This document shows, in pieces, positions 44,231-57,144 of a DNA stretch of 64,000 nucleotides. The notes beneath the pieces are model-generated. The model did no database searches. It was given only the letters and a program-made list of their open reading frames with translations, and was not told where the DNA came from. Numbering within the stretch: position 1 is the first letter of the stretch; each line of letters opens with the position of its first letter. This stretch comes from Sinonovacula constricta (lineage: Eukaryota; Mollusca; Bivalvia; Cardiida; Solecurtidae): assembly GCA_007844125.1 (NCBI GenBank), contig CM017572.1, positions 42,865,164-42,929,163 on the forward strand. The letters run 5' to 3'. The translations under genes and the position numbers were made by a program.

Positions 44231-47200
44231 ATCTTACTACCAGAAAGAGCTAGAGCTGTGATATTTCGGTAATGTATTCCATTGGTGGTCTTGTATGAAG
44301 ATTGTTCAAAGAAGTTTAATCTGTCCAAGCATAGCCACAGGGATAAATGTCTACCGAACTCGGGTGAGCGATATAGGAACATCATGGTTTGTTGTAACCA
44401 TTACTCTGACCACAGAGTCACAGGCTTTTTTCTGTGTATTTCTCAAGCACTTTTCCATGTTTATAAAGTATTTAATACACAATAACAATATGACTAACAA
44501 TACGTTCTGAAAAAATATATTTTAATGTGTTGCATAATATCTTTTTAACAACATACATGTACATGATTTACATATACATGTATACTGTATATATATGCGA
44601 TTTTCTATACAGTATAATTAAACCACAATTTATGATGCGAATAAAACCACTTGTTTTTCTCACGTTTGACAATTTCTTGAGAAGTGTTTAATTTTTGTTG
44701 GTTTTTTTTTTTTTTTTTTTTTTCGTTATGTAATATTTTTGAAGTTCTATATCTGCGGAACATATAAAAATAAAAATTGATATGGTTTACGTTTTATTTT
44801 ATTTTTGTAAATTTATTTATTCATTTTTTAAATTATTTTCTGTGTGTGCAAAATATGTACAACTACAGCATTTAGTAGGAACAAAACAGCTGACAATACG
44901 TGCCCATACCCGGATTCGAACTATTAACTCCCAGTTTTAAAGCACTTTAACCCTAATTTTACTATTTAACTTCCTTCCTATTGAAGAACACCTATGCGCA
45001 AAGCTTAATGCGCCTCGCAGCATACCGCGATCGTCTTGAAACATTTTTTAACGCAAAGACCCTGTGTATTTGTCGATAAAACAATTCGACTTACTACCCT
45101 GGGATCTGCACATTACTACGGGCGACATTTAAGTCGGATACTAGATCGACGAAAACAACCATGAACGTGCATATACAACAGAAAGTTCACGTTTAAAAAT
45201 CGACTGATCAAGGTCAATAAACAGAGAAATAAACATTGCTTTGGTAATAATGTCTTATCAGAGGATTTCGTTTGCATGACCAGGCTAGTTCTTTGCACTT
45301 TACAGGAAATGGGCCCAAGGTCTGGTTTTGAAGGGCACACCATGCATGCAATACTTCACGTGTGCATATTTCTGCTCTAAAGGCAAGACGAATTTCGCCG
45401 CCAGAGTTTGACCTTGAAGATAGTCTTACCTGGGTTGTTTTTTTAAATTTTTGATGACATGCAGAAAACACAAAGAAGAACCCCGGGGTCATTCTCCCAT
45501 ACCTAATGCTACAGCTGCACTAACTGCGCTGGTCGTGCTGGATTGTGTCACTGCTTATTGCAGACACGACTATGCTAACAATAGTTCACATTGCTTGTGT
45601 TCGGGTTTATTGATGCCTTAATGTAAACTAACAGACACTTAAGCAAACAAAAAAATCATTCCATTCAAGTGCAGTGTAGTATGACTTATGATTCAAACAC
45701 CGAACACCTCTTTAGAAATGTCGAACAATAAAATGTGCAACATAATGTCGGACCTTCATAACGACTTTGCCAATTGATATCCCCGTCTACAGGACAAACT
45801 CAATTGTTATAAGAATTATTGAGGCTGTTACAATAGAGGTTAACAGTTTCAAATGGTATGTGATTTAAAATAAATTAAAACTACTTTATATATTGAAGAA
45901 ATTATGTAGTTGTTAATACGGAAATGTGACAACATGCTTGCTTTTTGTCAGCTTCGAACCCTGGATCACTTTTGAGCCAGTTATTTTTGCTATTTACAGC
46001 GCCACCCATTTCTTTTGATAGTGTTTGTTTTGTGTAGTATTATATAATGCATTGCGACCGGACCAATGTCAGCATTCAACATTTTCTATGCTATGATTTT
46101 AGAAGATTTCAACCAAGTTAAAATTGGAAAAAAAATGAGTCATTACATTGTTACTGCGATGACAATATGGCTTTGATCGCAATAATAATAACAACAACAT
46201 TGGTGTAGACGACAAACACATTTTATGGAAGAACTACGAGCATTATTCGATGCTTCAGAAAAATTAGGTTTATGGCACAACTTTTTGTCGTGTACGGTGT
46301 TTGTCACTCTAACTCTAGCCTGGAGTCATTCAATTGTCCGCTTCTAAACGTTAAAATGCCTTGCAACGACATGTACGTTAATCAGATAACGACTCATCTG
46401 TCATATAACCTTAAAGGACAGTGCCCCATTTTTGCTTTTCTTGTGTTTTCTTCTTTACTTCGATCCTCTGCGTTAATTGCTGGATATCAAAAACGAAATG
46501 CCTCTCCTATCTTATTAGTGCACAGACCTGTCCCTTGCTGCACGTGCATTTTGTGATTTTCGCCAAAAAGACGCCGGCGGTTCAATTCAGCGCGATATCA
46601 TTTTACAGCTCGTTAGACACACACCCTGCGTTTGTTTCCTTGATTTTAAGCTTACGAGAAAGCAGCTTGTAAAATAAGGGCAATTCTTTATTTATTGTTT
46701 ACACTTATTTAAACTTATAAACTCACAAGTGGACCAGACCGGAACGCGGGGCACCTCGCTACCCGGATCAATTTCTTTTTCAGAGCCCTTTTTTCTTCTT
46801 TTTTATTCTAATGTCTCACAACCACGGAATGCGGGGCACCTCGGTACGCGGAACAGTTATTTCAGAACCAAAAAACAAATTCACACTGAAGTTTATTCTC
46901 ACTACTCGGGCCATCACCAGGTAGTCCAATAACCTTGATCAGTTTAACATATACGCGTGTTTATTAAACTGTAAATTCTGATAAGATTTCATTTTTGTCG
47001 GCATTAAGCAGAAGATCATGGGTCGCGAGACAAAAATATTTCAGGTGTGATTCATATTAAGAAAGTAGTCTGACGCGAAGCGGTTCAGTTAAATGTATTT
47101 CAACATTCTACAAGACAATTAGATTTTACTTATTTAACAGACTGAATATATTAATGTAAATATTCGATAATAATTCTAAGCTGCGGAATTGTCTATGTAT

Positions 47201-48380
47201 TTCTGCCTTTCGTTTGATATCAAATCATAGAAACTCATAGAACTAGCTTTTGTTGTGCTGGCGACATGAATTGTCAGGTTGGCGGCATCTGGTATAAAGC
47301 TGTAGCTATGTACTCAATGAAATCGCGGTGAATACAAAAGTGATAAAAATCTTGAGCGCAGTGCTGCATTTCACGCTTCTTATAGTTTGAAACAACAATC
47401 GTATAAATAAAACATACATGATTTTATCAGACGAGTGAATTTATTTTTTGCTGTTAACATAAACATGCTTGAAACAACTACACGATATTATCTCCGTTCA
47501 CTGCAGTCATTGCATTTTTAAATGTCAAACTTGTAACACGCGCATTATTTCTACTAAAACCTTAGCACATCTGATATAATTTTTTATCTGTTACGTTTCA
47601 TCTTCATGTACGTATAGACACGTTAAATGTTGTATCCGCCTATATCAAATACATGTAACACTATTTTCCCACTAATTCAGGCACTCTACCTGTCTATTCT
47701 TTCCAAATCTATGAACATGCAAGATAGTGATCTCTTGCTAAAATAGATATCGACATCACAGCGGACCACACGAATGACGATATTATGTGATATCGAAAGT
47801 ATGTTGTCACTTGGTTTTATTAGTTTAGAAATAGCTATCTCTGCAGCGTGGCTCAGATAGGAAATACCTGTTTGCAATGACCAATGGGGATATGCTTTGC
47901 CGTTCACACAGATATAGAGCACCAATGAACAGCATTTTGCAGGGCTTCAAATGTGATAATGACTGTTTTGTTTATTTGAGAAAAAGATTCTTTGATCCAA
48001 AATTTCTGATACTACCTTTAAGCCGAAACAACGATATTAACAAACATACACGATCGAAAATAGACATATAATATAATAAAGAAAGTAACATAGAGACAGT
48101 AACACAAAGTGTGTTTGAATATATTTTATTCCACGACGCAATTCAGAGTTTTAGTGTACAGTCACATAAAAATGGGCACACTTTTACTGGTAATATTTTA
48201 TGACTGGTGAAAATTGTTGAACAATTGAATAGAGCCAAAGAAGAATTTATAGTTATTATCAAGCATCGATCTCTTGTTGTTTCTTACCCGATGATTTCTA
48301 AAGTTTTACTACATACATATGTAGTCATATCTTATACGGTCAATTCCCAAGTGCCCATGTCTTTTTTTCTGATTCGGTTC
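44231..48380. other. Gene-poor intergenic region
   Basis: AT-rich with a 22-T run near 44702. A 27-bp diverged direct duplication (GGAACGCGGGGCACCTCGCT at 46741 and GGAATGCGGGGCACCTCGGT at 46826) is the only internal repeat seen. Short open frames show no family signature. Confidence 0.5.
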
Positions 48381-48390
48381 AATGTTTGAA

Positions 48391-49062
48391 ACAATCTTAG
48401 ACGGTCTGTGAGCGAATATTTACACTAAATTGATCTTATTGGGTCTCTGAGAGACCATTTACACTAAAATGATCTTAAAGGGCCCCTAAACGAACATTTA
48501 CACTAAATTGATCTTAGAGGGCCCCTGAGCGAACATTTACACTAAATTGATCTGAGAGGGCCCTGAGCGAACATTTACACTAAATTGATCTTATTGGGTC
48601 TCTGAGAGACCATTTACACTAAAATGATCTTAGAGGACCCCTGAGCGAACATTTACACTAAATCGATCTTAGAGGGCCCCTGAGCGAACATTTACACTAA
48701 ATCGATCTTAGAGGGTCTCGGAGCGGACATCTACACTAAATTGATCTTAGAGGGTCTCGGAGCGAACAATTACACTAAATTGATATTAAAGGGGATCGGA
48801 GCGAACATTTACACTAAATTGATCTTAGAGGGTCTCGGAGCGAACAATTACACTAAATTGATCTTAAAGGGTCTCGGAGCGAACATTTACACTAAATTGA
48901 TCTTAGAGGGTCTCTAAGCGACCATTTACACTAAATTGGTCTTAGAGGGTCTTGCAGCGAACAATTACACTAAATTGATCTTAGAAGGCCTCTGAGCGAA
49001 CATTTACACTAAATTAATCTTAGAGGTTATAGGAGCGAACATTTAAACTAAATTTAAATGCG
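48391..49062. repeat. 39-bp minisatellite (about 17 units)
   Basis: The unit is 39 bp: GAACATTTACACTAAATTGA followed by TCTTAGAGGGTCTCGGAGC. There are two sub-types, GGGCCCCTGAGC (5' half) and GGGTCTCGGAGC (3' half). A 3-unit block with TTATTGGGTCTCTGAGAGAC at 48436 is repeated at 48594. Confidence 0.95.
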
Positions 49063-50700
49063 TTCAGGCTTGTTTCTGAAAAAGTCAATGTCTACACGTT
49101 AACTATTTAGCCATATTGGGAATAAGTGGTCAATCATCTGGCAGCCATGTTCTGACGGATCATTTTTTTCAATAATATTGATAGAGGGACAGAGGGGAAA
49201 GGAAAAGGAATATTTGTCATAGATATCACGGCTCTAGCGGGGGAGGATCCAGAAAATTAGTGTGGGGCGGGTATGAGTCAAGATCCATTCAACTTTATCG
49301 CAGTAAATACTTGATATATTTACACACAGTTAAGGACACTAACTTCTACCTTAGCAGTCAACAGACAGAATTTACTTTAAAAGCTTAGTTTTTTAAGCGT
49401 ACATGTTTGTGTTTTTACAACCCTTTTCTTTTGCCTAGTTGGTGCAGGGGGATGGAGGATCCCCCATTTTTTAAAGAAGGGATGCAATTAAAGTAAATTA
49501 ATGTAAAATCTTCTTGTCGTTACTGCGCTTCTTAATACATAAAACATAATTTGATCCTATATATCCTTCTGTTTAACGTCATACATGGCTTCGGAGTGGA
49601 ACTTTCATGTCGCTAAATACAGTGTGTTAGTCTATATGATATTGTAATACGAATGTTTAAATGATCAAAACAAGTAAAATATAACGTTTATTTTATTTCT
49701 CTCACAAACCAAAGAAATATATAACTAAAACCTTACTTTCGATTTCGTCGACTAATCGATCCTAGCCTATAATTTAACGGGCATTTCTGTTAAACACGCT
49801 GAATCGGCGTTTTTCCGACCCCGAAGTAAATTTTAGATTTGTGCTGAAAATTACACTCTTTGAAGTATTTTCAGTTGACAACATATTCAATAGAAGTATT
49901 CGCAATGTAAACATAAAACTCATTCAGTCTATTCTCAAGGTTGTTCACTATTGTTATGGTTTGTTTTGGACACATTTTGATCTCTGTGTATTGAGCTGAA
50001 CGTATTTTTTCATGTCCAGAAAAGCAAACAAACCAATTGTATAATTCAAAAGAAATCCTTTTTCAGTTGCAGATATTCATCATTAAGTTGCAGTGTCGCC
50101 CGTGGCCAAGCAGTTAGCCGCCGACTTGTAACTCCTCATGCCTTCACCGCATGTGTCCTAGTCTTGGTCGAGGCGTGAACATTTAAGTAGTGAGTTCTGC
50201 GATACACCGGCTGTTCTACCCAGACACGTTTGGTGTTTTCGTCCACAAATAATTATCTAGACGTCACCAATATGACCATAATTGTGTCAGTGCAACAAAG
50301 AGAACCTCACCCGTTAACTTCTTTGATGAAATCCATTTACCCTAACATAATTGTTCATCTTTCTGATTATAATGCATAACCATTCTCAAATCACGCCATT
50401 GATCTCGGATGGCTATTAATTTAAGTGTGTAATCCGCTACATCTACGCATACCTCATCGCGTCATGTCGAACGCTTTTTGACTATGTTTAGTTGAGAAAT
50501 GTCCATAAATACAATGGAATTTGTCATATGTTTAAATGTCTGTGTAAATGATTAAAGTTTGTCTAGGTTTTATTCTACTTTAGACCCGTCGCAACCAAGT
50601 CACGAACTCAATCAACATGTCAACATCAATGAAGACCCCGTGCCTGTCACAACTCCATGTGAATGCCCCCAGCCATGTTTGACGAATTAGTTTAACGATT
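49063..50700. other. Intergenic DNA
   Basis: AT-rich. It contains the family 1 SINE at 50093. No gene recognised. Confidence 0.5.
50093..50305 (+). repeat. SINE family 1, copy 8
   Basis: The head GTCGCCCGTGGCCAAGCAGT and TAGCCGCCGACTTGTAACTC resemble a tRNA A-box region. The body has GGCTGTTCTACCCAGACACG, GACGTCACCAATATGACC and ATAATTGTGTCAGTGC. The A-rich tail is replaced by AACAAAGAGAACC. Confidence 0.8.
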
Positions 50701-50729
50701 CACTCCCAGGCTGACCAGGCCAAATAAAG

Positions 50730-51470
50730 GAAATGCGGTATGCCTGGAGGGTCCAGCACAACACCACCAGCAAATTTGTTCGAGGAGCCATAGTGGAGGA
50801 GTATCTTGATGAGCAGATGACTTGCTCTACCACCGAACAAAACAGACACCAAATTTTTGACGACTGGTTAAAAATGTGGAACTCCCCTTAATCTTATTGG
50901 CGCTATTGATGGCAAACATGTGGCATGCAAATCCCTCCCCCCACCCCTCCAACACAGGGTCTGAATATTACAACTACAATGGCTTCTTCGGCGTCATACT
51001 TTTATCCCAGGGTCACTTCTGACTACAAGTTCATCAAGGCTGACGTATTTTGGAAGGGCGCAGCATCGAATGCCCAAATATACAACCATGCGAACCTAAG
51101 CGAGGCATGGATAATGACAACTTCATTGGTTGGCCACGTCCAAACCCCCAACTCAAATGACACACATGATGTTCCATACTTCCTTGTGGGTGATGACGCT
51201 GTCGCCTAAAGAACATTCCTGATGAAGCCATACAGCGCATGGAACTTGACCAGTGAAGAGCGAATCTTCAACTACAGATTGTCAATGGCAATACTTGATG
51301 TGGAGAATGGCTTCGGCATTCTGGTCAACAGGTTCCAGATACTGCTAACCATCATCCATGCCGAACAGTAAGGGTCATAGAGAAGGCCTATATTCTCCTC
51401 CACAATGTGATGTGCAACCGCAGTCCTGCAGAACAGGCTTCTAGAGCGTAATCTGCAATCCTCCCCAGCT
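50730..51470 (+). pseudogene. PIF/Harbinger DDE transposase, degraded
   Basis: Across shifted frames the plus strand reads FVRGAIVEEYLDEQM, then FDDWLKMWN, LIGAIDGKHVACKS, DYKFIKADVFWKGAASNAQI, YNHANLSEA, VPYFLVGDDAVA, FLMKPYSAWNLT, EERIFNYRLS and ENGFGILVNRFQI. The order and the acidic residues in AIDGKHV (near 50908), VGDDA (near 51191) and ENGFG (near 51302) match the DDE triad of Harbinger/HARBI1 nucleases. Stops and frameshifts at about 50890, 50960, 51110 and 51207 inactivate it. It belongs to the same superfamily as the element at 42117 but a different copy; its TIRs were not found. Confidence 0.75.
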
Positions 51471-51579
51471 TCATTGGAACGTCCTTCCCACCTTTGGCAA
51501 GTCCTTTCTGCTTTAAAGTCATCTTGTCGCTCTGCTGTCACTGTGAATACTGAGGAAATCTACTGAGTGCCTTTTTTTT

Positions 51580-51930
51580 TATCTCCGAATTGCGGACGCA
51601 ATAGAGATGCCCCGCATGCTCAATACAACCGCAGTTTCCTGTATATTTTCGCAATCCATTCGCAATAAACCCGGTATATATTCGTGATGTTCGCAATCCA
51701 TTCGTCAAGATTACACTTTTATTTAGGACAATCGCAATGCCCTCTGCTTGTATTCGTGATTCATCCGCAATACATTATTGATGTTTCCGTAGTTCATACT
51801 GTTTTTGTTCGCACACCACTGAGTAAAGTTTGTCATTTTTGTCAATTCTATTGCTGATGACAACGAATTCCAAAAAACTTACGCAATTTATTCGCAAATC
51901 ATCCTTTCTTCAGTGGGACCGGGCTGATCA
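51580..51930. repeat. Region with repeated TTCGCAATCCATTCGC words
   Basis: The words TTCGCAATCCATTCGC / ATTCGTGAT / CCGCAATACATT recur irregularly over 350 bp downstream of the broken Harbinger transposase. They could be sub-terminal repeats of that element, but no inverted partner was found upstream. Confidence 0.4.
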
Positions 51931-53009
51931 TATCAAAGCCAATTATATGAAACGGTTCCAATAATGATTTAGAGCGGCGGTCGCCGACACCGCCCAACAA
52001 CTTCTATGCACATGGTTAGATAACGAGTTTAGAAATCAGGCAATACATATACTATAATATATAATGCGTGGATTTTTCTCACTTGTTGATTTGGTAGAAT
52101 AATTAGCAGAAAGATTACAAGAAACAGGAAAAGAAACGCAGTGAGTGAGATTAAGAACAAGAAAATAAGGGAATGCATTTTAATAATGTAGTAAAAAAAG
52201 GAAACAAAGACTGTCATGGCAGCACTTCACTTTTCAAGTGATTGATAGTATGATGAAAAGCTTGATAAATAATTGCATAGTCACAACATGAACGTACAAT
52301 TCTCTTTAGAAAATTCAACACATAGCCATCAAATTTGATAATATCAGTACCCGTGATCAATAGCTTGAGAAACCCACTTCAACTTTAATACATTAAGCTG
52401 TTGTAATTTCCTGCATAAAAGTATATAAGCCTAGGAATGACTGTATGGAGTTTCAATCTTATTTCTTCAATAATAATAGACACATGGCCATGAAAACCAT
52501 ACTTCAACCAATATATAACGACGAGGCCGGGATACGTTAAGTGAGTAGAACGGTTCCCCTTTTGAAAGAGTCGAGCAATAAAAAGAGGAAATTTAGCGAT
52601 GCATTACGTGCAATAAAACGCAAACCGATGTACTTAAAAACGCCTTTTTTGTACCTGTTTGTTAACCTTCAAAACTCAAATATATCAGATTTCACCTTAA
52701 CTTAAAGGACTTCTCTTTACTTCTAAGTATTTTCTCGATTACTATCTATATTGTGTAGTACTACAGGTAAACGGGGTTGTTTATCAACCAGGCATACCTG
52801 CCTCGTCACCTAATCGATATAGATTTTTAAATGCACCTGCAACTGCATGGAATAACTGAAGCAATATCCTGTTATAAAAGCGTGCCAATACCTGTTGTAC
52901 CTGCAGAATGCAGTTGATTCATAGAGGAAGTGCGACAACACAATGCAATGTAATCAATTATAGACCAAGCGCATTTTCGGAAAGTAGGAGGACTCATAAA
53001 AGGTAATGC

Positions 53010-53048
<39 letters not shown>

Positions 53049-53104
53049 TATATTATTATTATAATCATTACAATTATTATTATTATTATTATTAATTATT
53101 ATTA

Positions 53105-53145
<41 letters not shown>

Positions 53146-53168
53146 AGTAGTAGTAGTATTAGTAGTAA

Positions 53169-53231
<63 letters not shown>

Positions 53232-53253
53232 AAGTAGTAGTAGCAGTAGTAAT
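53010..53253. repeat. (ATT)n followed by (TAG)n microsatellite
   Basis: TTATTA repeats with small interruptions to about 53143, then TAG/AGT triplets to 53253. Long Asn or Thr frames across it are artefacts. Confidence 0.95.
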
Positions 53254-54891
53254 TTTTCTATTATGACTTGGACATTCTAGTCGGAAAGAGCAACAACGCC
53301 ACACGGATAAACAGATTCCATTCTTACATTTTTAATTACCCTTTCATTTCAGAGAAATAACGGCAGCAATAACGCCTGTTCACCCATGCCGCGTAAAATT
53401 AACAAACATTTATTTTAATTCTTTACAAATATAACACAATACAAATCTCACTTAGCTAAATGCAGTTTATGGGCATGGTTCCCGTCTGCATCGTGCTAAG
53501 CCACTGTCAAAGCAGGTACACCGGACAAATAGTCGTTTAGAGCGACCTAAGACAGCCATCCGTAATATAGACACCAACATTCAAGCGTATGCCCAACTAG
53601 GCTAAACTGAATGCTTCACTATGCCCCACAAGCTGAAACTGTATGTCCAGCCAGGCTGACACTGTATGCTTAAATAGTCAAACTGCACGCAAACTAGGCT
53701 AATTGGTCTGAATCTGTAAGCCCCCATAGGCCCAAACATATATGCCACAATAGGCTGAAATTCTTGCCCCATATGATGTCACCAATATGATTTTAACAGG
53801 CTTCACATTTATGAGATATCAAGTTGCATATTTCAATAGAAATTCTGCCACCCCGAACAATTGCTAATCCTTGGAAACAGAAATTGTGCCATGTTGCTCA
53901 GCGACGTAATCCCAGGTCTATGTCAGATGTGCTGACACTGACATAGCAAATGCCTGGTTTTAACCTACTAATAAACTAAATTGATAAGAATTACTGCTGC
54001 TCAGTTAATCCTGGGAATCAGAAATCGTGCCGATTTTCAAACACTGTTCATGCCCGTTTTAAAACTAAGACTAACTCTATATAAATTACATTCATATTCG
54101 GATTTCGCTGCCTTCTGTCCTCCCTCCATGTGTTGCTTATTGCAAGTTTAACCGGGAACCATACCATTACTTCCTCTACAATCGTAAAACTTCGGGTATT
54201 TCCGTATGGTTCGTAAAATACACCTCGTACATAGCTCTAGAATACACCAAAGTGCGTCGCCTGAGTTATGAAACAGTGTCCGTTCGCGAGAAAGTAACAA
54301 ATTATATATATATCATTTAGTTGAGTATATCTTGCAATAACAACGATTTTTTTTATCAATACAATCTATATGATTTACGGAAAATTGAAAAGTCAACATT
54401 AAATACCCAGTATTAAAACTAAGACACACAAAGTAGATCCAAGATGGCGCCTTATTATGTCAGAGGTCTCTTGCATAGCATAAAGGCCGAGGTGATCAGA
54501 TTGCTTCCTCTATCGCTGGCCGCAGATGCCCCAGACCGAAACAGCCAGTTCCAGTTGACTGAAACAAGAAAACAAAACAAAGCAATCAAGCGCAATCTGC
54601 ATCATACACATGGTACATCTGAATTTGTATTTATACAATAACAGCCCACAAAATTACTGTCAAAACATTACTAATTCAAGGGTGTGGTGGGTGGTCTTTT
54701 AATTAATAAAATTACAAAACAAATTCTTAAGCCCAAATAATTTGAGCTTGCACTTTTAAAAATACAGGACGGAAAAAGATTTAGCTGACACGGTGCATAC
54801 ATCCTAAGTCAATTTGCCATAGTCATGCTGGTGCTCTTACCCACTATGCCTCCACAAAAAAGTGTACAACAATAATCGACCTCCAATAACG

Positions 54892-54915
54892 GCGGTTAGC
54901 TTTAGCGCTAACCGC
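54892..54915. other. Perfect 9-bp hairpin
   Basis: GCGGTTAGC, a 6-nt loop TTTAGC, then GCTAACCGC. An isolated GC-rich palindrome in AT-rich DNA. It may be a recombination or element-end relic; function unknown. Confidence 0.6.
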
Positions 54916-55239
54916 TATTATTTTCAACTTTTTTTGTAAAATGGACTAACATAACATTTTCTTTTATCTTAAAGGATGTTTATTTCTTAATTGCCAGAAC
55001 AATTACAGAACAACAAAACATTAATCTCAAATAAAATCAGAGCTGACCCATGTTCTAATAAAATTGTTCACTTACTTAATGAAATCAAAATTTCGTTAAA
55101 TAAAGGAACTGCTAGAAGATGACGATATTATCAATATAAATTCAAAAAAACACAATCTGTAAATAAAAAGTTTATTCCCACACTACTTGTATTAAAGGCT
55201 GGTCGTTTAAGGCTTGAATATCTAATCAGGTCCAACGTA

Positions 55240-55322
55240 ACACACACACACACACACACGCACGCACGCACGCACGCACGCACAGCACACACACACGCAC
55301 GCACGCACGCACACGCTCACAC
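55240..55322. repeat. CA/CACG microsatellite
   Basis: An ACACACAC run passing into ACGCACGC tetranucleotide repeats and back to CA. Confidence 0.95.
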
Positions 55323-55744
55323 AGATCATTTATAATAGCTAAGAATATTCGAGAATATACAAAGTTACGTTCTATCAATAAGTGACGTAGTCGAACCATA
55401 ATCAGTGTCCTCAAATGCGACCGTCCCAAGGTCAAAAACTATACGATGGGAGACTCTTATGTAACAGTTCTTAAAATATAACGCATAGCAATATCAACTA
55501 TTTAGTTCACATGTTCACTAATTTCGAATTAAATGCTATTTATATATATTTTCCGTTTGGGTTCATATATTATTTTGCATTGTCTATTATTGATTATAAA
55601 TACCATGATCGCAAAGAGCGGTAATGCATATTTTATTGCTTTCGGTTGACAGGTACAAAAATATTATGTCATTCACACAATGATGGTATTTTATAAATGA
55701 CATCTCCTTATCACATTGACGTATTCTAGAGCATAGTGCCAATC

Positions 55745-55933
55745 ATGGAGAAGACCCCGAGGACCTTCAAGAAACTCTTTGACAAGTTGAGCAGTGAACC
55801 TGACGAGCCTGGAGGCCAAACGGAGAAGGAGTTGGAGGAACTTTTCAATATTCCAAATATCATGGATGAAACATATGATCGCTTAAAAGAGTCAGCTCTG
55901 CATTATGCAGTAAAACATCTCACGCATATGGAG
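55745..55933 (+). CDS. TRPV-like exon 1
   Basis: The start is ATG at 55745, nine bases after a GTG in the same frame. It encodes 63 codons starting MEKTPRTFKKLFDKLSSEPD and ending ESALHYAVKHLTHME (first ankyrin-like helix pair). The donor is GTAAAA. Ends in phase 0. Confidence 0.7.
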
Positions 55934-56219
55934 GTAAAATATATTGATCATTACCTTTCCATAAAATCCGGTAAAATCCGCCTAAATTTTCTCATATGAA
56001 TCAACGCGTACAAATTTAACAACTTGAAAAAGCAACAACGTAGTACCATAGAAAAATGGAAGTTTAAATCCAAGCAGGCTCGACAAGCATATCTTAACTA
56101 GCTGTAGGCGATGATTAATGTAACAAAATACAAGTAAATAAACAGAATAGTTAATGAATATGTATTAAACGCGATGTCTTTGAACTGCAAACAGTACCTT
56201 TTAAATAGTTTAGATGTAC

Positions 56220-56337
<118 letters not shown>

Positions 56338-56876
56338 CTAATTGGGTGTAATTTTGCTACAGATTAAAGAACAAACAGGTTTTTGTTGTATGACTTCAGA
56401 CCTGTTCCATAAATCTGCCAATTATATAATAGAGAAAGTTCTTCTTATATGCAATAGCAAATATTAGTGGCATATTATGTAATTTTTAATATGTTTATCA
56501 ACCTTTCTGCAACGTTATTTGAGTGATTTATGAAAGTTTGTTTTGGTCTACCGTGCATCTGAACAAGTGTATGTGTATTGTCGCTTTAGGGGTAATACAA
56601 GTACGTCACCACAACTGGTATATGCAAAGTATATTTGTCCTTGTCTAAGTACTTTTAGTTGTGGAGGACAAAATTAATACATTATTGTGACAAGATTAAC
56701 ATAAACGGATTTTTCTGCCAACATTTAGATTATGTATAAGCAAAGTTTAAAAATAAAATAAAGTAAAATATAATATTAATCCAAAAACCATACACTAATG
56801 ACCATAATGGATAGTGTGTCAGCGCCAATCCATTTACATATGGTAGCCAATTGCCGGTATCTTCCTTATTTTTCAG

Positions 56877-57144
56877 GTTCAAAAGAGGGTGATTATAAAA
56901 CTAATTAAACAATTCCCGGAAATGGTTACCTCAGAACCAGAAGACACAAAATACAATGGCCAAACGCCTTTCCACATAGCCATCTGTGAAGGCAGAACAT
57001 ATCTTGTAGAACTGTTTCTTAACAACATCGACAATGAAACGAAACATAAACTGTTTACCATACGGGCAACGGGGGAAATCTTTAAAAACACGATCACAAT
57101 GGCACAAATACCGTTTTCCATTGCGGCCTTGACCTGCAACATAG
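56877..57144 (+). CDS. TRPV-like exon 2 (ankyrin repeats)
   Basis: The acceptor TTTTTCAG ends at 56876 and the donor GTAGTT follows 57144. It includes YNGQTPFHIAICEGRTYLVE, an ankyrin repeat, and QIPFSIAALTCNI, the start of another. The long finger between them (NETKHKLFTIRATGEIF) is typical of TRPV ankyrin domains. Phase 1 at the end. Confidence 0.75.

Larger units (their letters stand above)
51931..55744. other. Intergenic region upstream of TRPV-like gene
   Basis: Holds ATT/TAG trinucleotide and CA microsatellites and a degenerate AGGCTGAAACTGTATG repeat at 53580-53760. No coding region with a recognisable family. Confidence 0.5.

Noticed and set aside
44890..44960. tRNA-like minus-strand word GTTCGAATCCGGGTATGG
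   Set aside because: Resembles a B box, but no A box or cloverleaf could be recognised and no second copy is present.
52872..53304. Asn-rich and Thr-rich minus-strand frames
   Set aside because: Direct translation of ATT and TAG microsatellites.
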